From: JALORV01 sp044225415
GTDB lineage: Bacteria; Pseudomonadota; Gammaproteobacteria; Burkholderiales; Burkholderiaceae_F
DNA length: 28,553 bases
Reading direction: 5' to 3'
Assembly (NCBI GenBank): GCA_044225415.1
Contig: JBGAIO010000022.1
Span: 1 to 28,553 of the forward strand
In this document: positions 1 to 7,028 of the stretch, piece after piece
How the letters are laid out: every line of letters begins with the position of its first letter
Numbering within the stretch: the first letter of the stretch is position 1
Notes under the pieces: model-generated
Told to the model about the DNA's origin: nothing
Databases searched by the model: none
What the model saw: only the letters and a program-made list of their open reading frames with translations
Position numbers and translations under genes: made by a program

Positions 1-723
1 GGTCCTTTCATGCGCAGTGGTACGTTCGCCGAAGATGGCGGTGCCGATGCGCACCATGGTCGAGCCGGCCGCCACCGCAGCCTCGAGGTCGGCCGACATG
101 CCCATCGACAGCGTGTCGCAGCCGGGGTGATCGCACCGCAGCGCATCGAAGAGCGTGCGCATCCGGCGCAGCGGTGCGAACTGCGCGGCCGGATCCGCGG
201 TCGGCTCGGGTATCGCCATCAGTCCGCGCAGCGTCAGGTTCGGCAGCGTTGCGACGTCGCGGGCGAGGGACGGCAGGTCGTCCGGCGGCACGCCGCTCTT
301 GGTCGCTTCGCCACTGACGTTCACCTGCAGCAGCACGTTCAGCGGTGGCAGGCCGGCCGGACGCTGTTCGGCGAGCCGCTGCGCGACCTTCACGCGCTCC
401 AGCGACTGCACCCAGTCGAAGTGCTCGGCGATGTCGCGCGTCTTGTTGCTCTGGATCGGTCCGATGAAGTGCCAGGCCGGCCGGTGCTGCGGTGCCAGTG
501 CGCGCACCCGCGCAATCTTGGCGACTGCCTCCTGCACGTAGTTCTCGCCGAAATTGCGCTGCCCGCACTCGGCCGCCGCCAGCACCGCCTCTGCAGGAAA
601 GGTCTTGCTGACGGCGAGCAGCGTGATCGCGCCGGCATCCCGTCCGGCGCCTAGCGCAGCCAGGGTAATGCGCTCGTGGACAGCGGCCAGACTGGCTTGC
701 AAGCCGTCCCGCAACCTGCTCAT
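1..723 (-). CDS. yggS: YggS family pyridoxal phosphate homeostasis protein (3' end outside window)
   Basis: Reading the minus strand from ATG at 723 gives an open frame of 241 codons to the window edge with no stop. This is about the full family length (E. coli YggS 234 residues), so only the last few codons are missing. The PLP-binding lysine is K40 in LLAVSKTFPAE. Other family blocks follow: NFGENYVQE, WHFIGPIQSNKTRDIAEHF, LLQVNVSGEATKSGV, LRGLMAIPEP, LSMGMSADLEAAV, and the phosphate-binding end GSTMVRIGTAIFGER. The protein is a cytosolic fold-type III (alanine racemase N-like) PLP carrier without known catalysis, involved in vitamin B6 and amino-acid homeostasis. It is divergent from pilT, an arrangement common in beta- and gammaproteobacteria. 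I see no good Shine-Dalgarno sequence before the ATG. Confidence 0.93.
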   Translation of the reverse strand, partial: MSRLRDGLQASLAAVHERITLAALGAGRDAGAITLLAVSKTFPAEAVLAAAECGQRNFGENYVQEAVAKIARVRALAPQHRPAWHFIGPIQSNKTRDIAEHFDWVQSLERVKVAQRLAEQRPAGLPPLNVLLQVNVSGEATKSGVPPDDLPSLARDVATLPNLTLRGLMAIPEPTADPAAQFAPLRRMRTLFDALRCDHPGCDTLSMGMSADLEAAVAAGSTMVRIGTAIFGERTTAHERT

Positions 724-879
724 ATTCGCTTTCAAAGCTGCTAGAGGCTTATTTTCTCTGGCTATTTTGCTGTTCTGCCGCGGCGGGCTGCCCCTACGCT
801 AGCCGCTTTGATGGCCCGATGATGCCCGAGCCGGGCGCCGCGGGCCGTTCGACCGGCACTGGAGCACACGCAATCCGCC
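724..879. promoter_or_regulatory. yggS/pilT divergent intergenic region with AT-rich stem-loop
   Basis: This is the only spacer between two divergent genes, so it should carry both promoters. An island richer in A+T than its surroundings (about 724-775) contains an imperfect hairpin: arms 740-746 and 756-762 with a 9-nt loop and one mismatch (a possible G-U pair). The wording (AGCTGCTAGAGGCTT, then GGCTATTTTG) resembles a repeat I remember from Comamonadaceae intergenic regions; that likeness is from memory and untested. No convincing -35/-10 pair stands out on either strand. Confidence 0.35.
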
Positions 880-1923
880 ATGGACATCTCGGAACTCCTC
901 GCATTCTCCGTCAAGAACAAGGCTTCGGACCTGCACCTGTCGGCCGGCCTGCCGCCGATGATTCGGGTGCATGGCGACGTCCGTCGTATCAATCTGCCGC
1001 CGCTCGAGCACAAGGACGTGCACGGCATGATCTACGACATCATGAACGACTCCCAGCGCAAGCAGTACGACGAGAACCTCGAGACCGACTTCTCGTTCGA
1101 CCTGCCGGGGCTGGCGCGCTTCCGCGTCAATGCGTTCAACCAGGACCGCGGCGCCGCCGCCGTGCTGCGGACCATTCCCTCGCGCGTGCTGTCGTTGGAA
1201 GAACTGCAGTGCCCGCGGCAGTTCGCCGACTTCTCGCTGAAGCCGCGCGGGCTGGTGCTGGTGACCGGGCCGACGGGCTCCGGCAAGTCGACCACGCTGG
1301 CCGCGATGGTCGACCACGTCAACAACAACCTCTACGGCCACATCCTGACCATCGAGGATCCGATCGAGTTCGTGCACGAGAGCCGCAAGTCGGTGATCAA
1401 CCAGCGCGAGGTCGGGCCCCATACGCTGTCGTTCTCCAACGCGCTGCGTTCGGCGCTGCGCGAAGACCCGGACGTGGTGCTGGTCGGCGAGTTGCGCGAC
1501 CTGGAGACGATCCGCCTGGCGTTGACCGCCGCGGAAACGGGCCACCTGGTGTTCGGCACGCTGCACACGTCGAGCGCCGCCAAGACCATCGACCGAGTGG
1601 TCGACGTGTTCCCCGCGGCCGAGAAGGAGATGGTGCGCGCGATGCTCTCCGAATCCGTGGTCGCGGTGATCTCGCAGACGCTGCTGAAGGTGAAGGACGG
1701 CAACGGCCGCGTGGCCGCGCACGAGATCATGGTGGGCACGCCCGCCATCCGCAACCTGATCCGCGAGAACAAGGTCGCGCAGATGTACTCGATGATCCAG
1801 ACCGGCCAGCAGTTCGGCATGGTGACGCTCGACCAGACGCTGCTGGAGCTGGTCCGCCGCAACGTGGAGTCGGTGGCCGAGGCGCGGCAGTACGCGAAGA
1901 CGCCCGAGAACTTCGTCGGCTAG
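880..1923 (+). CDS. pilT: Type IV pilus twitching-motility retraction ATPase PilT
   Basis: 347-residue cytoplasmic hexameric ATPase that depolymerises type IV pili, powering twitching and DNA uptake. The N-terminal PAS-like domain (about 1-100) contains the typical SDLHLSAGLPPMIRV stretch. Walker A is GPTGSGKST (130-138), the Asp box HILTIEDPIEFVH lies near 154-166, Walker B is DPDVVLVGELRD (197-208, catalytic Glu 204), and the His box is TGHLVFGTLHT (220-230). AIRNLIRE (289-296) is the PilT-specific retraction motif that separates it from PilB and GspE. ATG at 880 matches the family N-terminus; a GGAG lies rather far upstream (861-864). It precedes pilU, 32 nt downstream, in the usual pilT-pilU pair. 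Confidence 0.97.
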   Translation: MDISELLAFSVKNKASDLHLSAGLPPMIRVHGDVRRINLPPLEHKDVHGMIYDIMNDSQRKQYDENLETDFSFDLPGLARFRVNAFNQDRGAAAVLRTIPSRVLSLEELQCPRQFADFSLKPRGLVLVTGPTGSGKSTTLAAMVDHVNNNLYGHILTIEDPIEFVHESRKSVINQREVGPHTLSFSNALRSALREDPDVVLVGELRDLETIRLALTAAETGHLVFGTLHTSSAAKTIDRVVDVFPAAEKEMVRAMLSESVVAVISQTLLKVKDGNGRVAAHEIMVGTPAIRNLIRENKVAQMYSMIQTGQQFGMVTLDQTLLELVRRNVESVAEARQYAKTPENFVG

Positions 1924-1955
1924 CAGGCAAGATCAGGAAAGATCAGGAACAAGCG
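1924..1955 (+). repeat. Tandem GATCAGGAA pair ahead of pilU
   Basis: The pilT-pilU spacer holds the 9-mer GATCAGGAA twice (1931-1939 and 1941-1949). The second AGGAA lies at normal Shine-Dalgarno distance from the pilU ATG at 1956. The first is a spare copy too far upstream to serve that start. A small local duplication is the simplest reading. Confidence 0.5.
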
Positions 1956-3098
1956 ATGGAACGCGACCAGGCAACCCGATTCGTCCACGACCTGCTGCGC
2001 CTTCTGCACAGCAAGAAGGGCTCGGACCTCTTCCTGACGGCGGACTTCCCGCCGGCCTTCAAGATCGACGGCCGCGTGCTGCCGGTGTCCAACCAGCCGC
2101 TGACGGCGCAGCACACCAGCGAACTGGTGCGCGCGATCATGAATGACCGCCAGGCCTCCGAGTTCGAGAAGACCAAGGAGTGCAACTTCGCCATCAACCC
2201 GACGGGCATCGGCCGCTTCCGCGTGTCGGCCTTCGTGCAGCAGGGCAAGGTGGGCATCGTGTTCCGGACGATCGCCGACCACATCCCGACCACCGACGAG
2301 CTGAACCTGCCGAACCTGATCAACGAACTGGCGATGGCCAAGCGCGGCATCATCATCGTGGTAGGCGCGACCGGCTCGGGCAAGTCGACGTCGCTGGCGG
2401 CGATGGTGGGCTACCGCAACGAGAACTCCAACGGCCACATCATCACGATCGAGGACCCGATCGAGTACGTGCACCCGCACAAGAACTGCATCATCACGCA
2501 GCGCGAAGTCGGCGTGGACTGCGAGAACTGGCAGGTGGCGCTGAAGAACACGCTGCGCCAGGCGCCCGACGTGATTCTCATCGGCGAAGTCCGCGACCGC
2601 GAAACCATGGAACATGCGATCGCGTTTGCCGAGACCGGCCACCTGGTGATGTGCACGCTGCACGCCAACTCCACCAACCAGGCGCTGGACCGCATCATCA
2701 ACTTCTTCCCCGAGGAGAAGCGCCCGCAGCTGCTGATGGACCTGTCGCTGAACCTGCGGGCGATGATTTCCCAGCGGCTGATCCCGTTCAAGGACCGCAA
2801 GGGCCGCATCCCTGCCGTCGAGATCATGATCAACAACCCGCTGATCTCGGATCTCGTGTTCAAGGGCGAGGTGCACGAGATCAAGGAAGTGATGAAGCGC
2901 TCGCGCGAGCAGGGCATGCAGACCTTCGACCAGTCGCTGTTCGACCTGCATGAGCGCGAGCAGATCTCCTACGAGGACGCGCTGCGCAACGCCGACTCGG
3001 TCAACGACCTGCGCCTGCAGGTCAAGCTCAACAGCAAGCTGTCGGGCGGCGTGGCAGGGATCCACAAGGGCATCGAGCACCTGGGCCTGGCCGGATAG
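1956..3098 (+). CDS. pilU: Type IV pilus accessory retraction ATPase PilU
   Basis: 380-residue PilT paralogue that assists PilT during retraction under load. Walker A is GATGSGKST (137-145), the Asp box HIITIEDPIEYVH is near 161-173, Walker B is APDVILIGEVRD (203-214), and the His box is TGHLVMCTLHA (227-237). The PilT AIRNLIR motif is replaced by NNPLISDLVFKGE, and the protein has the longer C-terminal tail usual for PilU (KLSGGVAGIHKGIEHLGLAG). ATG 1956 is preceded by AGGAA at good spacing. The frame stays open upstream through pilT, but that extension is out of frame with pilT and has no PilU-like content. It is probably co-transcribed with pilT. Confidence 0.96.
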   Translation: MERDQATRFVHDLLRLLHSKKGSDLFLTADFPPAFKIDGRVLPVSNQPLTAQHTSELVRAIMNDRQASEFEKTKECNFAINPTGIGRFRVSAFVQQGKVGIVFRTIADHIPTTDELNLPNLINELAMAKRGIIIVVGATGSGKSTSLAAMVGYRNENSNGHIITIEDPIEYVHPHKNCIITQREVGVDCENWQVALKNTLRQAPDVILIGEVRDRETMEHAIAFAETGHLVMCTLHANSTNQALDRIINFFPEEKRPQLLMDLSLNLRAMISQRLIPFKDRKGRIPAVEIMINNPLISDLVFKGEVHEIKEVMKRSREQGMQTFDQSLFDLHEREQISYEDALRNADSVNDLRLQVKLNSKLSGGVAGIHKGIEHLGLAG

Positions 3099-3116
3099 GC
3101 GTCTCCTGGTGCCGTT

Positions 3117-3136
3117 GCCCTGGCGAAGGCCGGGGC
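3117..3136. repeat. Palindromic repeat, variant copy (hairpin)
   Basis: GCCCTGGC (3117-3124), loop GAAG, GCCGGGGC (3129-3136): an 8-bp stem with one G-U wobble just after the pilU stop. It has the same build as the canonical copy 21 nt downstream (8-bp GC stem, four-base loop), so the two form a pair. It may end or stabilise the pilTU transcript; no T-run follows. Confidence 0.55.
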
Positions 3137-3157
3137 CCAATTTCGTTCCTGGTTGTC

Positions 3158-3177
3158 ATCCCCGCGAAAGCGGGGAT
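3158..3177 (+). repeat. Palindromic repeat, canonical copy (GAAA-loop hairpin)
   Basis: ATCCCCGC (3158-3165), GAAA loop, GCGGGGAT (3170-3177): a perfect 8-bp stem capped by a GNRA tetraloop, preceded by GTC and followed by CCA. The same 25-base core recurs at 14341-14365, and variants occur at 19306-19325 and 19345-19364. Repeats of this type (GTCATyCCCGCGAAAGCGGGrATCCA) are common between genes in many proteobacteria. It lies between pilU and the peroxidase gene. Confidence 0.8.
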
Positions 3178-3202
3178 CCATTTTCACTTCGCCGTCCCGT
3201 CG

Positions 3203-3208
3203 CATAAT
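3203..3208 (+). promoter_or_regulatory. Possible -10 box of the peroxidase gene
   Basis: CATAAT lies 25 nt before the peroxidase ATG in otherwise GC-rich sequence. The best -35 partner at 16 nt spacing is TTTTCA (3181-3186), which is poor. It would place the start of transcription downstream of the palindromic repeat. Weak, based on sequence resemblance only. Confidence 0.3.
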
Positions 3209-3232
3209 GCCTCCGCTCACCCCGGAGTCCCC

Positions 3233-3718
3233 ATGCCCACCGTCTACGACTTCAGCGCCACCACCCTCGACGGCAAGCCGCGCAAGCTGTCCGACTACAA
3301 AGGCAAGGTCCTGCTGGTGGTGAACACCGCCAGCCAGTGCGGCTTCACGCCGCAGTACAAGGGGCTCGAGGCCCTGTACGAGAAGTACAAGGACAAAGGC
3401 TTCGTCGTGCTCGGCTTCCCGAGCAACCAGTTCGGCCAACAGGAGCCAGGCCCCGACAGCGAGATCGCCGTGTTCTGCGAGCGCAACTACGGCGTGACGT
3501 TCCCGATGTTCTCGAAGGTGGACGTGAACGGGGATGCGGCGCATCCGCTGTTCAGGCACCTGACGCAGGAGAAGAAGGGGCTGCTGGGCAGTGCGGCGAT
3601 CAAGTGGAACTTCACGAAGTTCCTGGTGGGGAGGGATGGTGAGGTGATCGAACGGTATGCGCCGACGACGAAGCCGGAGGAACTGGCTCACGATGTTGAA
3701 CGTGCGTTGTCATCGTGA
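3233..3718 (+). CDS. Glutathione peroxidase family thiol peroxidase
   Basis: 161-residue cytoplasmic peroxidase reducing hydrogen and organic peroxides. The peroxidatic cysteine is C36 in NTASQCGFTPQY. The rest of the Cys-Gln-Trp-Asn tetrad is Q70 (GFPSNQFGQQEP) and W125-N126 (IKWNFTKFLV). A second cysteine, C82 in FCERNYGVTFPMF, is at the resolving position of bacterial two-cysteine GPx enzymes, which usually take electrons from thioredoxin rather than glutathione. No signal peptide. ATG 3233 has GGAG five bases upstream. It stands alone on its strand; the next gene converges on it. Confidence 0.94.
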   Translation: MPTVYDFSATTLDGKPRKLSDYKGKVLLVVNTASQCGFTPQYKGLEALYEKYKDKGFVVLGFPSNQFGQQEPGPDSEIAVFCERNYGVTFPMFSKVDVNGDAAHPLFRHLTQEKKGLLGSAAIKWNFTKFLVGRDGEVIERYAPTTKPEELAHDVERALSS

Positions 3719-3809
3719 GCCAGTGTAGAAGAAGGCTGTACTCGTCGCGATCCTAGGCCATCGATGAGGTCTCGTGCATATTCTCAGCGGGACCAGGCTG
3801 GCGTTTGCG

Positions 3810-5900
3810 TCAAGGCGCCGGCCGTCCGCGTCGGGGAGTACTCGGTGCGACCCCGCCGCCTGCTATGTCCAAACGCTCCGTCGGCGGGACTGACGGCGGA
3901 AACGTTGCAGGTTTCAGTCCTTGCAAAGTAGCCGGCGGGTTCTGTTGTCCGATCCAAGTCGTAGCAAACGCCCGGGTCGACTGTGGCGCGGCGGCACTGC
4001 TACCACCCATCGCTACCCAGGACCCGGAGCGTGTCCCTGCCGCCAGCCGCCCCGCAAGGAACGGCGAATCTTCCGACGCAGCAAGCCACCGCGGACGTGC
4101 TGGAGGCGCAGATCCGTGCTGCCCGCCCTGCGCGGAGTACGTTGCCGGCGCCATGGTGGTCAGAATCGAACTGCCTACGACAATCGTGCGCCGCCCGGTG
4201 GCGATGCCGCTCAACGTTCCGCGTCGTACCGTGTAGCGACGATTCTGTGGGGGTGGTGGAACCATCGGCGGACTAGGTTCGTACGGTTGCGGTCTGCCAC
4301 CTCTGTCCAGTTGGTCATAGTGGATGTCTTCGAATCGCGACTGGCGGCCGTGCATGCGACGCCCGGCGGGCGTGTCGCTGCGCTTGATCCAGGCGTCGAT
4401 GGTCAATGCTTGCGACGCCAAGTTCTTTATTCGCACTGTCCAGACGCCAGAAGGTGCAGGCGCCAGTCCGGCCGATGCCGCCGCCTCGTACGACGTTGGC
4501 GTCACGTAGAGCAGGACATGGTCGCGCATTGCGCCTGCCTTCGAGTACGCGAGGCTCATCAACAGAGGCCCGGTATTTGGAAATCCGACATTGCCCGTGG
4601 TCATGTCAACCTTGCATTGTTGACCCAGCGGCGAGGTCAGGGTGACCTCGATGTTTGTGTTCTTTGCCGCAGGCAGCCATATCTCCATATAGCTTGGTGC
4701 AGCGCTCCCAGGTTGCAGCCGCCAGTCCAGGTCAATCAGGTAGCCCGGATTCAACGGGAATGCAGCGTGTGTCCGCGACTGCCGGGAATTTCCGGCCGCC
4801 AGGACGATCTGCAAAGGCGTGCTCGATCCGCTACAGATCATTGTGAGCAAATCCATGAAGAGCTCGAAGGTGGCCGTTCCGTCATGTGGGCCCTCATACG
4901 GTCCGTAACTGATGTTGGCGACCACGGGGAGGCACTCGCTCGACTTGCGTATCGATTCGGCGCGCGCCAGTATGTAAATGAGGCCCAGGGTCGCGTGCGC
5001 CGTGAGCGTGGAACCGGACGGGTCGCTCACCGCATCGTCGGGCATGTCCACGACGATCAGCGGATGTTGGTTGCGCGGACAAGTCTGCAGTTGGTCATTG
5101 GCAGCAAGATCGAGCACATGTGTGCCGTGGGAACTGCGACGACCCAGAGCCTTGTATCCGTCTTCGGAGTAGTCAAGGCCTCCCGACTGCCGATACACCG
5201 TGTCTTCGTCTTCGTGGGCTGCGGTGATTGCTGCATCGATCGTCGCGGCCGAGAGTTCCTTGCCCGGGAACAGTGGAGTGCCGGTGCCGGACAGATCCTG
5301 TTGCCAAAGCCAGTCGATACGACTGCCAGCGCTGTCGCGAAAGCGCGAATTAGCGAAGGCGATGCCTTGGTCAATGACTCCGATGACAACGCGGTCAGGC
5401 CGGCTGCTCGCAGCCTCTTGCTTTTGAGGGTTGTCGGCGTCAAGCAGCGGGGGGCGTACTCCAGCAAGCACCACGCCTTTCGCGGGAAGGAGGATCGGAG
5501 GACCCATGTCTGCCTTGATGATGACGGATGACCAGCTACGACTTTGGGTAATGCGCCCGATCTCCGCGTGCCTGACCAGCAGTACGCAGAAATTGAAGGT
5601 TGATGAGGAGGCTATGGGCGGTGGAGGGTTGCGAAACACCTGAGGCACTACAACGAATTCGTCATGCGCATCCTGTAACCAACGGAGGCTGACGAAAGCC
5701 TGCAGAGGCGTTTCATTGCCCTCTCTTACCAGCGCTTCGGCGTTGAACTCGACGAGCACGGGAAACCAGGGTGTGAGTTTCTTGACGCTTGCAATCTTCA
5801 GCGGACCTTGCATGGCCGAGAAGCCGGTTGTCACAGCCATGTCGAGGTACGGTTGAAATGACGAAGCGCCTGGGTTGTCGGCTGAGCCACGGGTTGCCAT
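3810..5900 (-). CDS. S8 (subtilisin-like) serine peptidase with internal beta-sandwich insert, no signal peptide
   Basis: 696-residue subtilase. The catalytic triad is visible: D177 in VVIGVIDQGIAF, H258 in SSHGTHVLDLAA, S635 in SWVAMGGSSAAAP, with oxyanion N371 in VLAAGNSR. The first 165 residues precede the catalytic Asp and are not recognised; they may be a pro- or recognition domain. Between the Asn and Ser motifs (about 395-510) sits a beta-rich block ending GVWTVRIKNLASQALTIDAW. Its position matches the jelly-roll insert of Csp-type clostridial subtilases; that likeness is by eye. Residues 535-560 are proline-rich. No signal peptide or membrane segment, so a cytosolic target is likely. 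ATG 5900 has SD GAGGAA overlapping the stop of the upstream PAP2-like gene, implying coupled translation. Last gene of the cyclase operon. Confidence 0.85.
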   Translation of the reverse strand: MATRGSADNPGASSFQPYLDMAVTTGFSAMQGPLKIASVKKLTPWFPVLVEFNAEALVREGNETPLQAFVSLRWLQDAHDEFVVVPQVFRNPPPPIASSSTFNFCVLLVRHAEIGRITQSRSWSSVIIKADMGPPILLPAKGVVLAGVRPPLLDADNPQKQEAASSRPDRVVIGVIDQGIAFANSRFRDSAGSRIDWLWQQDLSGTGTPLFPGKELSAATIDAAITAAHEDEDTVYRQSGGLDYSEDGYKALGRRSSHGTHVLDLAANDQLQTCPRNQHPLIVVDMPDDAVSDPSGSTLTAHATLGLIYILARAESIRKSSECLPVVANISYGPYEGPHDGTATFELFMDLLTMICSGSSTPLQIVLAAGNSRQSRTHAAFPLNPGYLIDLDWRLQPGSAAPSYMEIWLPAAKNTNIEVTLTSPLGQQCKVDMTTGNVGFPNTGPLLMSLAYSKAGAMRDHVLLYVTPTSYEAAASAGLAPAPSGVWTVRIKNLASQALTIDAWIKRSDTPAGRRMHGRQSRFEDIHYDQLDRGGRPQPYEPSPPMVPPPPQNRRYTVRRGTLSGIATGRRTIVVGSSILTTMAPATYSAQGGQHGSAPPARPRWLAASEDSPFLAGRLAAGTRSGSWVAMGGSSAAAPQSTRAFATTWIGQQNPPATLQGLKPATFPPSVPPTERLDIAGGGVAPSTPRRGRPAP

Positions 5901-5909
5901 CGTTGTTCC

Positions 5910-7004
5910 TCACGTCCACTCGGCAACAGCAGCCTGCCAGAGCCAACGCAAATTCGCCGACGCCTCCACAGGCACCGCATTGCCGGAGGCCGCATAGTTT
6001 TGAGGTTTCCGGGTAGCCTGCTGAAAGTCGAACAACTCATTTCCGGTGAAGTCCTCGTTGCCTGGATATGCAGCGCCATTGAAATGCCAGGACATCACGT
6101 TCGTGGTGCCGGCCGGTTTGCATCGGGCAATCAGGTACTCGGCCATGCTGAGTCCCAGCAACTGGCCTGCCATGCTGTCGACAGGGTAGTGGACGCCCGC
6201 GACCGTCCGATTGATGGCGATGCGGGCGGCCTGCTTCATCAGCAGTTCGCTCAACTCGCTGTTGGCTCCGATTGCAGGTGACGTCCCGCCCAGCACCTCG
6301 AACATCACGCGTGCAACACAGTGGGCTTCGGTGGAATGCCCGCTCGGGAGGGAGCCGTGGATGGGCGTCTGGATCATCGGCTGGATCTGCGCGGAGTACT
6401 CATGTGCCCGCCGGACGCAGAGTGCGTGCTTGAAGCTCATTTCCGTGTACTTGGCCAGACTCATCGCAAGCTGGATGAGTTCGATGGTCCGCCGATGTCT
6501 CGCTGAGTACAACGGAAAGACGGAGCCCCAGAAATCGAACTGTGGCGACATCTGGGTGATGATTTCACGCGCTCTGTCGATTCGCAGATCCGACCAGCCG
6601 TTGACGAGGTCGAGTTGCTTGATCAACGTCGGCTTGTCGGGACGTGTCATTGATACGAGTTTATGCAGGGCCTTGGAGTTTCCCGCAGGAGAGGCGGCAT
6701 GCCACAAGGTTGCTCTGTCGCTCGCGTCAACGTCGAAGTGCAGCCCGGACAGCAGTTCCGAGCCGAACACGTAGGAGCGAATGCGCGCGTCCCATCGCTG
6801 CAGGTTCGCGGTCGCATTGACCGTCAGATCGCCTATCGGCCAGGTCGCGCCGCTGCCACCAGTCTTCCATGGGCCGACGATGCCGTCGCGGTGGGTCAGC
6901 AGAGCGCCGGAAGTTGTGACAGACCGCGCCGCAACTGAATTCGCATCGTTTGCATCATTTGCATCGTTTGCGTCGTTGGCATCATTCGCATCGAGGTAGC
7001 TCAT
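5910..7004 (-). CDS. Soluble PAP2/vanadium-dependent haloperoxidase-fold protein with N-terminal DAN repeats
   Basis: 364 residues. The acid-phosphatase/haloperoxidase signature is visible: K192 and R199 (KHALCVRRA, with Ala where most family members have Pro), PSGH at 220-223 (LPSGHSTEAHCVARVMFE), and R266-x5-H272-x3-D276 (NRTVAGVHYPVDSMAGQ). H272 would be the phospho- or vanadate-binding histidine. There are no transmembrane helices, unlike PAP2 lipid phosphatases, so it resembles the soluble vanadium chloroperoxidase-like proteins. Whether it is a phosphatase or haloperoxidase cannot be read from sequence. The N-terminus carries six DAN tripeptides (residues 5-22). SD GAAGGGAA precedes the ATG at 7004. 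It starts 24 nt after the cyclase stop and ends 9 nt before the S8 peptidase: middle gene of the operon. Confidence 0.85.
   Translation of the reverse strand: MSYLDANDANDANDANDANDANSVAARSVTTSGALLTHRDGIVGPWKTGGSGATWPIGDLTVNATANLQRWDARIRSYVFGSELLSGLHFDVDASDRATLWHAASPAGNSKALHKLVSMTRPDKPTLIKQLDLVNGWSDLRIDRAREIITQMSPQFDFWGSVFPLYSARHRRTIELIQLAMSLAKYTEMSFKHALCVRRAHEYSAQIQPMIQTPIHGSLPSGHSTEAHCVARVMFEVLGGTSPAIGANSELSELLMKQAARIAINRTVAGVHYPVDSMAGQLLGLSMAEYLIARCKPAGTTNVMSWHFNGAAYPGNEDFTGNELFDFQQATRKPQNYAASGNAVPVEASANLRWLWQAAVAEWT
6940..6993 (-). repeat. Six-copy 9-bp coding repeat (Asp-Ala-Asn)
   Basis: Six head-to-tail 9-bp units just after the start codon of the PAP2-like gene encode (DAN)6. The units differ from each other only at third codon positions (GAT/GAC, GCG/GCC/GCA, AAT/AAC), so the protein repeat is perfect while the DNA repeat is not. 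Confidence 0.9.
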
Positions 7005-7028
7005 GGCATTCCCTTCTGCTCGTTGTTG

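Noticed and set aside
819..1955. Upstream extension of the pilU frame through pilT (would give a 759-residue protein)
   Set aside because: The upstream part is pilT read out of frame; pilU has its own ATG and SD at 1956.
3921..5531. 536-codon plus-strand frame opposite the S8 peptidase
   Set aside because: The S8 peptidase shows all catalytic motifs in the minus frame; the opposite frame has none and is a shadow.
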